This document shows, in pieces, positions 16,915-25,809 of a DNA stretch of 64,000 bases. The DNA comes from Clostridiales bacterium COT073_COT-073 (GTDB lineage: Bacteria > Bacillota > Clostridia > Lachnospirales > Vallitaleaceae). Positions within the stretch are counted from its first letter, which is position 1, and each line of letters starts with the position of its first letter. The notes beneath the pieces are model-generated. The model made no database searches, had not been told where the DNA came from, and was given only the letters and a program-made list of their open reading frames with translations. The translations under genes were made by a program, and so were the position numbers. The DNA lies in assembly GCA_003858485.1 (NCBI GenBank), contig RQYD01000003.1, positions 62,001 to 126,000 on the forward strand, given 5' to 3'.

Positions 16915-17829
16915 TTAGTACAAACGGCTAATTCTGACTTCGGGATAAATAGTTTTAATTTCTTCGTGGGTGGCAATATCTTCGCAGAAAGCGGTGGCAG
17001 TACCGGCGGCAACTGCAAACTGAAAACTGCTTAAAGGCGACTGCTCCTGTTTAATGTGGCTGATAAAACCGGCAATCATGGAATCACCGGCACCAACGGA
17101 ATTCACTAATTTTCCGGAAACGGGAGCAGCATAATAAACAGAATTTGTTTCTAAAAAGAGAGCACCTTTTCCTCCCATAGAAACAATCACATATTTTGCG
17201 CCCCATTCCAGACAGCGTTTTCCATAAAGGATCGCTTCTTCTGTGGAGGTGATCTTATGACCGAAGATTTCTCCTAGTTCATCCAGATTGGGCTTAATTA
17301 AAAGCGGCTTTTGGCAGATCGACTGCTGAAGAACATCACCGGTGGTATCAATTACAAAATCAACTTTTTTTTGCCGGCATAAATCAATCATTTGCCGGAT
17401 AATATCACTGTCAGCACCAGGGACACTGCTGCCGGATATAATCAAAGTATCGCCGGCTTTAAGCTGCTCCAATTTATTAAGGAAAAGAACTTGTTCTGTT
17501 TTGGAGATATAAGGACCCTGACCATTGATTTCGCTTTCCAGATTACTTTTTAATTTAACATTGATACGACTGTTTTGACTGACATTGACAAAATCGTGTT
17601 GTAGCTGGTTTTGATCGAACCATTGCCGGATATAATCACCGGTAAAACCACCTAAAAAGCCCATTGCAATATTTTCGGTGCCGATATTGGAGAGAAGTTT
17701 AGACACCATAATGCCTTTGCCGCCAACATTGATGTAATCTTCTGTTGAGCGATTTAATTCGCCTGCTTTAAAATCATTGACATGAATAATATAATCAATA
17801 GAAGGATTGAGAGTTATAGTATAAATCAT
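16915..17829 (-). CDS. fruK: 1-phosphofructokinase
   Basis: FruK phosphorylates fructose-1-phosphate to fructose-1,6-bisphosphate after PTS uptake of fructose. The 304-residue PfkB-family kinase starts MIYTITLNPSIDYIIHVNDF and shows the first PfkB signature region 'GGKGIMVSKLLSNIG'. It also shows 'IKPNLDELGEIFG' and the second signature 'VNSVGAGDSMIAGFI' with the catalytic aspartate. ATG 17829 is preceded on its strand by AAAGGTGG; the longer frame to 17865 runs into the promoter. The gene is intact, although its partner fruA 44 bases downstream is broken, so fructose-1-phosphate must come from another transporter if FruK is still used. Confidence 0.94.
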   Translation of the reverse strand: MIYTITLNPSIDYIIHVNDFKAGELNRSTEDYINVGGKGIMVSKLLSNIGTENIAMGFLGGFTGDYIRQWFDQNQLQHDFVNVSQNSRINVKLKSNLESEINGQGPYISKTEQVLFLNKLEQLKAGDTLIISGSSVPGADSDIIRQMIDLCRQKKVDFVIDTTGDVLQQSICQKPLLIKPNLDELGEIFGHKITSTEEAILYGKRCLEWGAKYVIVSMGGKGALFLETNSVYYAAPVSGKLVNSVGAGDSMIAGFISHIKQEQSPLSSFQFAVAAGTATAFCEDIATHEEIKTIYPEVRISRLY

Positions 17830-17853
17830 AGCGACCACCTTTCTTTTTTTTAT

Positions 17854-17909
17854 ATCATAACACAATTTTCTATCAAAATCAACTGCTTTCTTTCAAAAAC
17901 TATCAAAAA
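17854..17909 (-). promoter_or_regulatory. fruK promoter with repeated FruR-like operator half-sites
   Basis: Read on the reverse strand, TTGATT (17882-17877) and TATGAT (17859-17854) are separated by exactly 17 bases. Overlapping and upstream of the -35 box are three copies of a TTGAWAG-type heptamer (reverse strand, near 17908, 17896 and 17876), the spacing and sequence style of DeoR-family operators. The DeoR regulator encoded at 18221-18973 is the likely binder, with fructose-1-phosphate as the expected signal. Confidence 0.7.
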
Positions 17910-18147
17910 TTATCGGGCATACATTATGATGCTGATAGTTTCTGCCAATAAAACTCTGATATTATGTATTAGTTGGACTTGAGGATTATGATTTTGTCAG
18001 GGAATGAATTTTGCCATTTGTCGGAGGATATAGGCTCAGCTGGTACTCCGGCAACTAAGAGTTGATCCGGTGTACATTTTAGAAAAGCAGAGAAAGGGAG
18101 AAAACACAGCACTATATCAGAGAGTGTTCCGGTTGTGCGAAAATACA

Positions 18148-18193
18148 ATAAAAAAGACAGAAACCTGCTTCATGAAAGATAGAACAGGTTTCC
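18148..18193 (-). terminator. Terminator downstream of the DeoR regulator gene
   Basis: GAAACCTG at 18160-18167 pairs with CAGGTTTC at 18185-18192, and on the reverse strand a T run (complement of 18150-18155) follows. It separates the regulator from fruK, which has its own promoter. The rest of 17910-18147 shows no gene. Confidence 0.75.
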
Positions 18194-18220
18194 GCCCTGA
18201 ATGAAAGATAATGAACGATT

Positions 18221-18973
18221 TTATGGAGCATAAAGAATTGTAGTTTGTTGTATAATTTCCTCTTCAAGAGCTTCTTTTTGGACATTGGTAATGATAGTAA
18301 CATCAGCCAAATCACAAATTTTAGCAAAAGAAATACTTCCAAATTTAGAGACATCAGCTACCAAATAGGACTGAACAGAGCGACGGATGGCATGGCTTTT
18401 CAAAATGGCCTCACTGACATCCGGGGTAGTTGCAGCAGAGTGAGCGCTGATTCCATTGGCACCAATAAAGGCTTTACTAAAACGGAATTGGTCTAAGCTA
18501 ACCAGAGCTGCTTCGCCAATGATTGTTTTGGTTAAAGGCTTGATCTTTCCGGCTAAAATATAGGAAGGAATATTGTTTTCAATCAGGCGTTCCGCATTGT
18601 ATAGTCCATTGGTCACAACAATAATATTCATCCCTTTTAAAAAAGGAATGATCTCTGAAGTGGTGGTGCCGGAATCCAAATAGATAAAATCACCGTCCTG
18701 GATCAGAGAAGCGGCTAAACGGCCAATTTTCTGCTTTGCCACCATTTGCTGCTTGCTACGTTCGGGAATGGTATAATCATAGGCAAAGGGCAGACCGGTG
18801 CTGACTGCGCCGCCATGTACCCGCTTTAAAAGTCCTTTTTTTTCTAATTCGTCCAGATCACGACGAACAGTAGAAACACTGGTATTTAAAGCAGAAATCA
18901 AATCCTTTAATTTGACAGTATGGTATCGGGCAATGGCATCTAATATATATTGATGTCTTTCTTCGGTAAGCAT
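18221..18973 (-). CDS. DeoR-family transcriptional regulator (FruR-like)
   Basis: This 250-residue protein is a DeoR/GlpR-type repressor. The N-terminal winged helix-turn-helix reads 'MLTEERHQYILDAIARYHTV' then 'TSVSTVRRDLDELEKKGLLK' and 'RVHGGAV'. The C-terminal sugar-phosphate-sensing domain (DeoRC, about residues 75-230) has 'DFIYLDSGTTTSEIIPFL' and 'IVVTNGLYNAERL', with the ribose-phosphate isomerase-like fold. Position upstream of fruK and a broken fruA makes FruR the obvious identity. Unlike the classic fruRKA arrangement it is separated from fruK by a terminator and a 391-base gap with a dedicated promoter. Confidence 0.92.
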   Translation of the reverse strand: MLTEERHQYILDAIARYHTVKLKDLISALNTSVSTVRRDLDELEKKGLLKRVHGGAVSTGLPFAYDYTIPERSKQQMVAKQKIGRLAASLIQDGDFIYLDSGTTTSEIIPFLKGMNIIVVTNGLYNAERLIENNIPSYILAGKIKPLTKTIIGEAALVSLDQFRFSKAFIGANGISAHSAATTPDVSEAILKSHAIRRSVQSYLVADVSKFGSISFAKICDLADVTIITNVQKEALEEEIIQQTTILYAP

Positions 18974-19011
18974 ATTTATAATTCCTTATGTCGGGCAAAC
19001 TGCCTCATATA

Positions 19012-19581
19012 TTACTGCTGTGGAGTGGTTGGATTAGCCGGATTATCCGTCGGTTGATTTGGCTGTCCACCAAAATTTTGCGGTTGACCCTGGTAATTGG
19101 CAGGCTGCTGTGGTTGGTTAAAATTTTGATTATATTGATTTTGATCAAAGCCTGGTTGGGCCTGGGCATAACCTTGATTATATGCCTGATTTGGATCATA
19201 GTACTGATTTTGCTGACCATAAGCATAATTTTGAGCTTGCTGCTGCATATTTTTTTGAGCATTTCCGGCTTCTTTTTTTAGTTCATTCATAGTATTGACA
19301 ATGCCGGTTAATTCCTGATCAGGATAAGCCAGTTTATAAGTATGCTCATATAGCCGGAACAAAACCAGCGCCAGTTCAAAAATAACACGTAAAATGAATG
19401 GAACGGTCAAAAAAGAAACCAGGGCTGTAAAAGATGAGGTCATACCAAATACGCTAAAGCTGATCAAGCCTGCGATCATTTGCCAAAAGTAGCGAATTAA
19501 GAATAAAACAGTTAAAGTCGGATATAAGATTTTAATTAATGCCGGTGTAATAAGAGTTTCAAAATTTAAAAATTTTTTCAT
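19012..19581 (-). CDS. DUF4282 membrane protein with Gln/Asn/Pro/Tyr-rich tail
   Basis: The first about 95 residues hold two hydrophobic segments ('PTLTVLFLIRYFWQMIAGLI' and 'ALVSFLTVPFILRVIFELAL') and the 'LVLFRLYEH' motif typical of DUF4282, a small membrane protein family of unknown role. From about residue 110 to 189 the protein changes to low complexity, with repeated YGQQNQYYDPNQAYNQ, 'NQPQQPANYQGQPQ' and a final 'PTDNPANPTTPQQ'. That tail is probably disordered and surface- or cytoplasm-exposed. The start has GAGGAGG upstream on its strand. It lies close to the DeoR gene on the same strand, but there is no sign of a shared function. Confidence 0.85.
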   Translation of the reverse strand: MKKFLNFETLITPALIKILYPTLTVLFLIRYFWQMIAGLISFSVFGMTSSFTALVSFLTVPFILRVIFELALVLFRLYEHTYKLAYPDQELTGIVNTMNELKKEAGNAQKNMQQQAQNYAYGQQNQYYDPNQAYNQGYAQAQPGFDQNQYNQNFNQPQQPANYQGQPQNFGGQPNQPTDNPANPTTPQQ

Positions 19582-19807
19582 ACTGTCCTCCTCAATGAAA
19601 TTATTTACTGTACATATGATGAACCTTTTTTCATCTGTTACTTTATTTTACTTCATAAACCGAGAAATTGCAAGTAAAAATCACGACCGATTCGGCGAAT
19701 AGCTGTCTTGCTGATCTTTAAATTATAATAAGGTTAGGATAGACAAGGTGAATAGAGCTTACAGAGCAATGCTAAAAAGTCAAGTAACAGTCAAGAAGGG
19801 GACTTTC

Positions 19808-19836
19808 TTGACAGCTGATCAGAAAAAAGGTATATT
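19808..19836 (+). promoter_or_regulatory. Promoter of the ABC exporter pair
   Basis: TTGACA at 19808-19813 and TATATT at 19831-19836 are 17 bases apart. The first exporter gene starts 38 bases downstream. Confidence 0.75.
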
Positions 19837-19874
19837 AATAAGAAAAACTTTCAAATATTGGCGGAGGAGCAATT

Positions 19875-21590
19875 GTGAAAACAATTATCGCTTATTTACA
19901 ACCAAAGAAAAAAGTGATTCTGCTGGGGTTGTTTATAAAATTTGCCGGAACAGTGGCAGAATTATTGCTGCCATGGATCTTAGCGGTGATTTTAAACCAA
20001 TATGCCCCGGCTAAAAACTGGGAAATGACAATTCGCTGGGGGATTGTCATGTTGTTATGTGCCACTTTTGCCTTGATAGCCAATGTAACAGCTAATCGAA
20101 TGGCAACCAGAACTTCGCGTGATATTACTTACCGAATTCGCGGGGATTTATTTGCCAAAGTGATGAATCTTTCTTGTACCCGGGCAGATGCCTTTACTAT
20201 CCCGACTTTAATTTCACGGCTGACAGCCGACACTTATCATGTCCACCAATTAATTGACCGAATGCAGAGGATAGGAGTGCGTGCGCCGATCATGTTGATT
20301 GGTGGAATCATTGTCACCCTGTTGATTGAACCGGTACTTTCTTTAGTCCTGCTTGCAGTTCTGCCCTTGCTGGCTTTTATTGTGCTGCGGGTTTCAGCCG
20401 GCGGTACAAAGCTCTATGAAAAAACTCAAAAATCACTGGATCATTTGGTTCGGCGGGTACAGGAGAGTATGGCCGGCATTCGGGTAATTCAAGCTCTGTC
20501 TAAAAGTGAATATGAAAAGGAGCGCTTTGATCAGGCTAATTCAGAAGTAGTACAATTAGAGCGGAAGGCTACACTTTTGATGAATGTAACAGGTCCGGCA
20601 TTGCATTTTTTACTGAATGGAGCTTTAACTATGGTGGTGGTGGTGGGAGCTTATCGGGTAAACCGGGGATTGACTCAAACTGGTACAATTATAGCTTTTT
20701 TAAGTTATTGTACTTTGATTTTATTAGCACTGATGGCAGTTTCCCGAATGTTTATGATGTATTCCAAAGGAGCAGCCAGTGCCAATCGGATTGCTGAAGT
20801 ATTGGAAACACCAACCGAAAAAATGCCGGAAAATTCAGCGGCCGGGCAGGAGGAGAATCATATTTCCTTTGAAAATGTCAGCTTTTCCTATGATAAAGTG
20901 ATCGAAAATATTTCAAACTTGAGCTTTCAGTTGAAAAAAGGCCAGGTTTTGGGCATTATTGGCCCGATTGGCAGTGGGAAAAGCACGATCCTCCAATTAT
21001 TGCTTCGCTTTTATCAGCCGGATCAGGGAACTATCCGCATCAATGGGAAAGAGCTGGCCGCTTTTTCGGAATCGGAATTATATTGTAAATTTGGAGTGGT
21101 ATTTCAAAATGATTTTTTATATGCGCATACCATTGAAAATAACATCAGTTTAGGCAGACAATTGACGGAAACTCAATTGCAAAAAGCGATTCAAACTGCC
21201 CAGGCTTCTTTTATATATGAGAAAGAGGGTGGGCTTGAATATGAGATTGCTTCCAAAGGACAGGATATCAGTGGCGGCCAAAAACAGAGATTGCTTTTGG
21301 CCAGAGCTTTGGCGGCTCAGCCGGAAATTTTGCTGTTGGATGATAGTTCATCAGCCCTTGATTACAAGACTGATGGCCAGCTGCGGCAAACATTAAAGCA
21401 AAATTTTGCCGGCATCACTAAAATTATCATTGCCCAGCGCATCAGTGCGATCAGAGATGCCGACCAGATCATTGTACTTGAGGAAGGAAAGGTAATCGGC
21501 CAGGGCAGCCATCAGGAGCTGCTAAAAGATTGCCAGTATTATCGGGAAATTGCCCAAGTGCAAATGGGGGAGGGAATGAGCGATGAGTAA
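19875..21590 (+). CDS. ABC exporter half, degenerate-ATPase subunit
   Basis: This is one half of a type IV heterodimeric exporter (BmrC/TM287-like), with six membrane helices (about residues 15-310) fused to an ATPase domain (about 335-571). Walker A GPIGSGKST (near 362) and signature ISGGQKQRL are intact. The Walker B ends 'LLLDDSSSALD' with Asp in place of the catalytic Glu, and the switch histidine is replaced by Gln ('IIIAQRISAI'). These changes mark the non-hydrolysing site in heterodimeric exporters. Start GTG 19875 follows GGAGGAGC. The partner gene overlaps by eight bases, so the two are co-translated. The exported compound is unknown; multidrug or lipid transport is common for such pairs. 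Confidence 0.92.
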   Translation: MKTIIAYLQPKKKVILLGLFIKFAGTVAELLLPWILAVILNQYAPAKNWEMTIRWGIVMLLCATFALIANVTANRMATRTSRDITYRIRGDLFAKVMNLSCTRADAFTIPTLISRLTADTYHVHQLIDRMQRIGVRAPIMLIGGIIVTLLIEPVLSLVLLAVLPLLAFIVLRVSAGGTKLYEKTQKSLDHLVRRVQESMAGIRVIQALSKSEYEKERFDQANSEVVQLERKATLLMNVTGPALHFLLNGALTMVVVVGAYRVNRGLTQTGTIIAFLSYCTLILLALMAVSRMFMMYSKGAASANRIAEVLETPTEKMPENSAAGQEENHISFENVSFSYDKVIENISNLSFQLKKGQVLGIIGPIGSGKSTILQLLLRFYQPDQGTIRINGKELAAFSESELYCKFGVVFQNDFLYAHTIENNISLGRQLTETQLQKAIQTAQASFIYEKEGGLEYEIASKGQDISGGQKQRLLLARALAAQPEILLLDDSSSALDYKTDGQLRQTLKQNFAGITKIIIAQRISAIRDADQIIVLEEGKVIGQGSHQELLKDCQYYREIAQVQMGEGMSDE

Positions 21591-23397
21591 TGTCAAAAAT
21601 CAGCAGTCATCTTTTGGGCGGGGATGGGCCAGTGAAGCTTATGATAAGCCGATTCAGGCCAAGGGTGCAATTTTAAGGCGGTTGTGGCATTATTTATCAT
21701 GTTACCGTTGGGGTTTGGCGTTAGCTTTGGGCTTAATGCTTTTAGCGAATAGTTTATCATTATTTGGTCCAAAACTGTCCGGTTATGCCATTGATGCCAT
21801 TGGTTCAAAACCTGGTCAGGTCGATTTTCCAAATGTATTTTACTATGCTGGCATGATGATCAGTTTTTATTTGGTGGCGGCAGTGACAAACTATATTTTA
21901 GCGGCTGTGATGGTGCATATCAGCCGAAAAATTGTCTACCAAATGCGGCGTGATGTTTACCAGCATTTAATGAGGTTGCCGGTCAGTTTTTTTGACAGGC
22001 ATTTGACAGGTGATATTTTAAGTGTGATCTCATATGATATTGATGTGATCAATGCCTCTTTATCCAATGATTTTGTGCAGATATTGGCCAGCATTATTAC
22101 TGTACTTGGCTCGCTGCTCATGATGCTTTCCATTTCGCCGCAGTTGATTTTGGTATTTGTGGTTACGGTTCCGATTTCCATTATTTTTACCAGGCGACGT
22201 TCGCGTCTGGTTCGGCCCAAATACCGGAAACGCTCACATAAACTGGGAAAATTAAATGGTTTTGCTGAAGAAATTACCGGTGGCCTGAAGACGATTAAAG
22301 CCTATCATCGGGAAGAGTATTTTATTCAGGAATTTGACAAATTAAACCGGGAAGCATGTGAGGCTAATTACGAAGCGGATTGGCACTCCAGTTCCACCGG
22401 GCCGGCAGTAGGCTTTATCAATAATTTGTCATTAGCCTTGGTTAGTATGTTTGGGGCAATCCTGTATATGCAGGGCCGTATTTCCCTGGGGAATGTTTCC
22501 TCTTTTGTGCTTTATTCCCGTAAATTTTCCGGTCCGATCAATGAATTAGCTAATATTATGGCAGAGCTTCAATCAGCATTGGCCGCAGCAGAAAGACTGT
22601 TCCGGCTGCTGGATGAACCAATGGAAACTCCGGATCGGGAAGATGCAGAGGAATTGAAAGAAATCAAAGGTGAAATTAAGCTGCAAAGTGTGGCTTTTGG
22701 ATATGATGAAAAACCGGTGTTAAAGGAAGTGGATATGACAGCCCGGCCGGGTGAAACCATTGCTATTGTTGGAGAAACCGGCTCCGGTAAAACGACAATT
22801 ATTAATTTGTTGATGCGTTTTTATGATATTGACTCCGGCAGTATCACCATTGATGGCAAAGAGATTTGTCATGTTTCCAGAAGCAGCCTGCGCAAGGCCT
22901 TTTCGATGGTACTGCAAGATACTTGGCTTTTTTCCGGCACGATTTTTGAAAATTTGGCTTATGGCCGGGAAGGAGTTACTTTAGAAGAAGTAAAGGCAGT
23001 GGCCAAGGCAGCGAAAATCAATACTTTTATTGAAAGCTTGCCCCAGGGATATGATACCATGATCAAAGACAGCGGCAGTAATATTTCCAAAGGTCAAAAG
23101 CAGCTTTTAACCATTGCCAGAGCCATGCTCCTTGATGCGCCCATGCTGATTTTGGATGAAGCGACTTCCAATGTTGATACTCAGACAGAAAGGCAAATTC
23201 AGGCAGCCATGCTTCATTTGATGAAAACCAGGACCTGTATTGTAATTGCCCATCGTCTGTCAACCATTGTCGGGGCCGACCAGATCATTGTCTTAAAAGA
23301 TGGCAGGGTGGTGGACAGCGGAACTCATCAGGAACTGCTAAACAAAGGCGGGTATTATCAGGAATTATATCAGGCCCAGTTTGACAATCAGGCATAA
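21583..23397 (+). CDS. ABC exporter half, catalytic-ATPase subunit
   Basis: This is the second half of the heterodimeric exporter (BmrD/TM288-like), 604 residues. A long N-terminal cytoplasmic stretch with 'SSFGRGWASEAYDKPIQAKG' precedes six membrane helices (about 40-330), and the ATPase domain occupies about 360-604. Walker A GETGSGKTT (near 396), Walker B 'LILDEATSNVD' with the catalytic Glu, and H-loop 'VIAHRLSTIV' are canonical. The signature motif is changed to NISKGQKQL, where LSGGQ is expected. Because each ATP site uses Walker A/B of one subunit and the signature of the other, this altered signature pairs with the altered Walker B and H-loop of the first subunit, giving one dead and one active site. 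Confidence 0.93.
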   Translation: MSNVKNQQSSFGRGWASEAYDKPIQAKGAILRRLWHYLSCYRWGLALALGLMLLANSLSLFGPKLSGYAIDAIGSKPGQVDFPNVFYYAGMMISFYLVAAVTNYILAAVMVHISRKIVYQMRRDVYQHLMRLPVSFFDRHLTGDILSVISYDIDVINASLSNDFVQILASIITVLGSLLMMLSISPQLILVFVVTVPISIIFTRRRSRLVRPKYRKRSHKLGKLNGFAEEITGGLKTIKAYHREEYFIQEFDKLNREACEANYEADWHSSSTGPAVGFINNLSLALVSMFGAILYMQGRISLGNVSSFVLYSRKFSGPINELANIMAELQSALAAAERLFRLLDEPMETPDREDAEELKEIKGEIKLQSVAFGYDEKPVLKEVDMTARPGETIAIVGETGSGKTTIINLLMRFYDIDSGSITIDGKEICHVSRSSLRKAFSMVLQDTWLFSGTIFENLAYGREGVTLEEVKAVAKAAKINTFIESLPQGYDTMIKDSGSNISKGQKQLLTIARAMLLDAPMLILDEATSNVDTQTERQIQAAMLHLMKTRTCIVIAHRLSTIVGADQIIVLKDGRVVDSGTHQELLNKGGYYQELYQAQFDNQA

Positions 23398-23483
23398 AAA
23401 ATCAACTTATAAAATCGTTTAATAAAGATAAGCCGGAGCGGGAGATTATTACTACAGCTATAACCGGCAGGGAGGGCAGGGAA

Positions 23484-23963
23484 ATGTCAATTGAAAAAGT
23501 CAGAGATTTTTTTCGGAAATTTAATATGGAGGAGCGGATAAAAGAATTTGAGGTATCCAGTGCTACGGTAGAATTGGCGGCCATTGCCTTAAATTGCGAA
23601 CCAGCCCGAATTGCCAAGACTTTGTCTTTTATGGTAGATGGAAAGGCAATTATTATTGTTACCGCCGGAGATGTTAAAATTGACAATGCCAAATATAAAA
23701 GAGAGTTTAAGACTAAGGCCAGGATGCTTACACCGGAAGAAGTGAAAACATTAGTTGGACATGCAATTGGTGGAGTTTGTCCATTTGCATTAAACCAGGA
23801 GATACCAGTGTATTTGGATGATTCACTAAAACGCTTTGCAACCGTTTTTCCGGCGGCCGGCAGCAGCAACAGTGCGATTGAACTGACCATTGATGAACTG
23901 GAGCATGTTGCTGCACCGGTGAAATGGGTCGATCTTTGCAAAGACCGGCCGGGTGCTGATTAA
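23484..23963 (+). CDS. YbaK/EbsC-family aminoacyl-tRNA deacylase
   Basis: This 159-residue cytoplasmic protein belongs to the YbaK/ProX editing superfamily, which removes wrongly attached amino acids from tRNAs (Cys-tRNA-Pro and similar). Conserved features are the lysine in 'RIAKTLSFMVDGKAIIIV', 'VKIDNAKYKREF', 'TPEEVKTLVGHAIGGVCPF' and 'FPAAGSSNSAIELT'. The GHxxGGVCPF loop is the substrate-pocket signature. The exact tRNA substrate cannot be told from sequence alone. ATG 23484 is preceded by GGAGGGCAGGG. It lies 86 bases after the exporter genes and may be co-transcribed with them. Confidence 0.9.
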   Translation: MSIEKVRDFFRKFNMEERIKEFEVSSATVELAAIALNCEPARIAKTLSFMVDGKAIIIVTAGDVKIDNAKYKREFKTKARMLTPEEVKTLVGHAIGGVCPFALNQEIPVYLDDSLKRFATVFPAAGSSNSAIELTIDELEHVAAPVKWVDLCKDRPGAD

Positions 23964-24086
23964 GTTATTTTTATACAGTTTTTGCGAAGTAAAATCCGAT
24001 GCCTTCATGGGCAATTCGCTTGCGGATTGCCAGAGGACCGCAGCTAATGATTTAATGTAAAGTATTTGTTCTGATGGCAACAAAAT

Positions 24087-25181
24087 TTAATTTATACTTA
24101 AAATAGGCAGGCCATGGCTGTAATCAATGAAATACTGATGCTTATTTGTACAATAACAAACATTTTCGATCAGGTTCTTTTTATTTGTTGGAAATTGGGG
24201 ATGATTTGCCATAGTAAGATCAAATAATTTAAGATAATCAGCCTCCAGACCATGTTCACAGGATTGAAAAATTTCGCCATCCACCTCATTTTGAGAAATT
24301 GCAAAAAAATTAAGATTATCAATTTGACTGCTAAATTTCTGTTTTTGGGCAAGGGTAATTAAACTATCCTCAGTTCCATGGTAGCAGATGATATGGCAGT
24401 GATTGGAAAACTTTTGATATAAGTGGTTTAAATCTAAAAGTTCATCATCAAAATCCGTGTTTTGAGCCAGATAATTAAAATAAACAATAATTTCAAGGTT
24501 ATTAGATAACAGATTTACCTTGCGCTCAGATTTTAAATACAGAGGAAAGGTCCAGGCGGAATTATCAATCAGCATGGAGAATAAATGTGGTGCCAGGGCA
24601 TTGCATAAATAAGCCAGATAGGCACCATGCGAATGACCATAAATAATAATTTTATTTATATCAATTTGGTAATTATTATCTTTGAGGATTTCCATGACTG
24701 CAATGACAGCACTGATATTATCCAGAGCCTGCATGATACCCATATCATTAAAATTATTGAGGTCTTCATCAAGGGGTTCTGATATTTCGATTGGATAAGC
24801 ATAGTTTTTTAGAACTTCTGTTAAAGAGGCAGAAAGATCCTGGCTATTATATAGTTTTGAAATTTCTTCGGGAGACAAATATTTTAAATTTTCGATGCTG
24901 ATGCAAGCATTAGTTGGGGTTTGCATAAATTCCCAACCAAAGTAATCACATTGAACAGTAATCAGATTGTATTTGTCAGCAAATTGATGCCGCATTTTTT
25001 GGTAAACTTTGGAATTGGCATGACCACCAAATCCGGGAATGAGTAAAATCAGACCGGTTTGTTCATTTACCCCTTTATCCGGTTCAGCAAAATAAATTCG
25101 AAGTTTACGCTCTTTGGCGCTGTTTTCAGCAGTATAAATACTGGGATGAGCATATATTTCAAAGTCATAATTTTTAGCCAT
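24087..25181 (-). CDS. DUF2920 family alpha/beta-hydrolase-like protein
   Basis: This 364-residue protein resembles DUF2920, a family first noted in Campylobacter flagellin-modification loci. It has an alpha/beta-hydrolase layout: 'TGLILLIPGFGGHANSKVYQ' provides the oxyanion-region strand, 'INKIIIYGHSHGAYLAYLCN' is a nucleophile elbow (GHSHG), and 'HIICYHGTEDSLITLAQKQK' matches the acid-residue turn. A late histidine is present in 'SCEHGLEADYLKLF'. There is no signal peptide, so it should act in the cytoplasm. The start has AGGAG upstream on its strand. A 240-bp mobile element is inserted about 30 bases before the start codon, likely altering its expression. No flagellar or sialic-acid-type genes are nearby. 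Confidence 0.8.
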   Translation of the reverse strand: MAKNYDFEIYAHPSIYTAENSAKERKLRIYFAEPDKGVNEQTGLILLIPGFGGHANSKVYQKMRHQFADKYNLITVQCDYFGWEFMQTPTNACISIENLKYLSPEEISKLYNSQDLSASLTEVLKNYAYPIEISEPLDEDLNNFNDMGIMQALDNISAVIAVMEILKDNNYQIDINKIIIYGHSHGAYLAYLCNALAPHLFSMLIDNSAWTFPLYLKSERKVNLLSNNLEIIVYFNYLAQNTDFDDELLDLNHLYQKFSNHCHIICYHGTEDSLITLAQKQKFSSQIDNLNFFAISQNEVDGEIFQSCEHGLEADYLKLFDLTMANHPQFPTNKKNLIENVCYCTNKHQYFIDYSHGLPILSIN

Positions 25182-25212
25182 AAAGAAATCTCCTCTATTT
25201 AGTAGTTATTGA

Positions 25213-25452
25213 CTCAACTTTCCCACGTTCCTTGGAACAGTCTTTTTTATGGCGTGTGCCGCGGAAGTATCTTTTCGCAGAAAAGTGCGAAAGTGGTGTG
25301 CAACCGCAAGCCATCTTACGAAGTAAGTGGCGAAAGGTAGGTTGCCCACCCGGACAGAAAAACGAAGTTTTTCGACAGGGCACGTTAAATGGGTGATATG
25401 TGCCCGCTCCCTGGAGCGGGATAGAGCCAAAAAAGACTGTGGGAAAGTTGAG
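25213..25452 (+). mobile_element. MITE-like element, copy A (240 bp, full length)
   Basis: The element starts CTCAACTTTCCCAC and ends with the inverted counterpart GTGGGAAAGTTGAG; inside these, AGTCTTTTTT pairs with AAAAAAGACT. It is flanked by a 7-base duplication, TTATTGA at 25206-25212 and CTATTGA at 25453-25459 (one mismatch). The interior is a string of hairpins, for example CTTAC-gaa-GTAAG, GAAAAAC-gaa-GTTTTTC and CCCGCT..AGCGGG, and has no credible gene. It lies just upstream of the DUF2920 start codon. Confidence 0.85.
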
Positions 25453-25661
25453 CTATTGATTTAAATGGATTTATAATCAATAAGAATGTATTAAGTCAAT
25501 TACAATATCGTCAGCTAATTGTCAAATAGTTACCAGGTTGTTACAAATTATAAATTAAGTTTTTCCCCATTCTATAGAATATTTTTCAGGTATAAGTTGC
25601 AAAAGCATCTTTTCTTAGAATTAACTCCTTTTTATAACTGCAAGATTCCTGTAAAAAATGA

Positions 25662-25690
25662 TTGACATTTTGCCGGCTTTGTTTTATAAT
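25662..25690 (+). promoter_or_regulatory. Promoter of the two tRNA-Leu genes
   Basis: TTGACA at 25662-25667 and TATAAT at 25685-25690 are perfect consensus boxes with a 17-base spacer, 23 bases before the first tRNA, as expected of a strong stable-RNA promoter. Confidence 0.88.
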
Positions 25691-25713
25691 TATTTTTGTT
25701 GTTTACCGGACTC

Positions 25714-25797
25714 GCAGTCGTGGCGGAATTGGTATACGCGTTAGACTAAGGATCTAATGGAGTTTTATCCTTGGGGGTTCGAGTCCCCCCGACTGCA
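25714..25797 (+). tRNA. tRNA-Leu (anticodon AAG)
   Basis: The acceptor arm GCAGTCG pairs with CGACTGC, followed by discriminator A. The anticodon stem TTAGA/TCTAA encloses the loop CTAAGGA, giving anticodon AAG (A34 would become inosine). A long variable arm (TGGAGTTTTATCCTTG) and the T arm GGGGGTTCGAGTCCCCC are those of a class II leucine tRNA. CCA is not encoded. Confidence 0.93.
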
Positions 25798-25809
25798 CTC
25801 CAGCAATAA

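Noticed and set aside
23402-23941. 179-codon reverse frame opposite the YbaK-family gene
   Set aside because: The forward frame encodes a recognised family with conserved pocket residues.
25195-25430. Reverse-strand frames of 62 and 74 codons inside the MITE (similar one at 48710-48973)
   Set aside because: They follow the element, not a gene: the same frame is disrupted in the shorter copies and the sequence is explained by hairpins.
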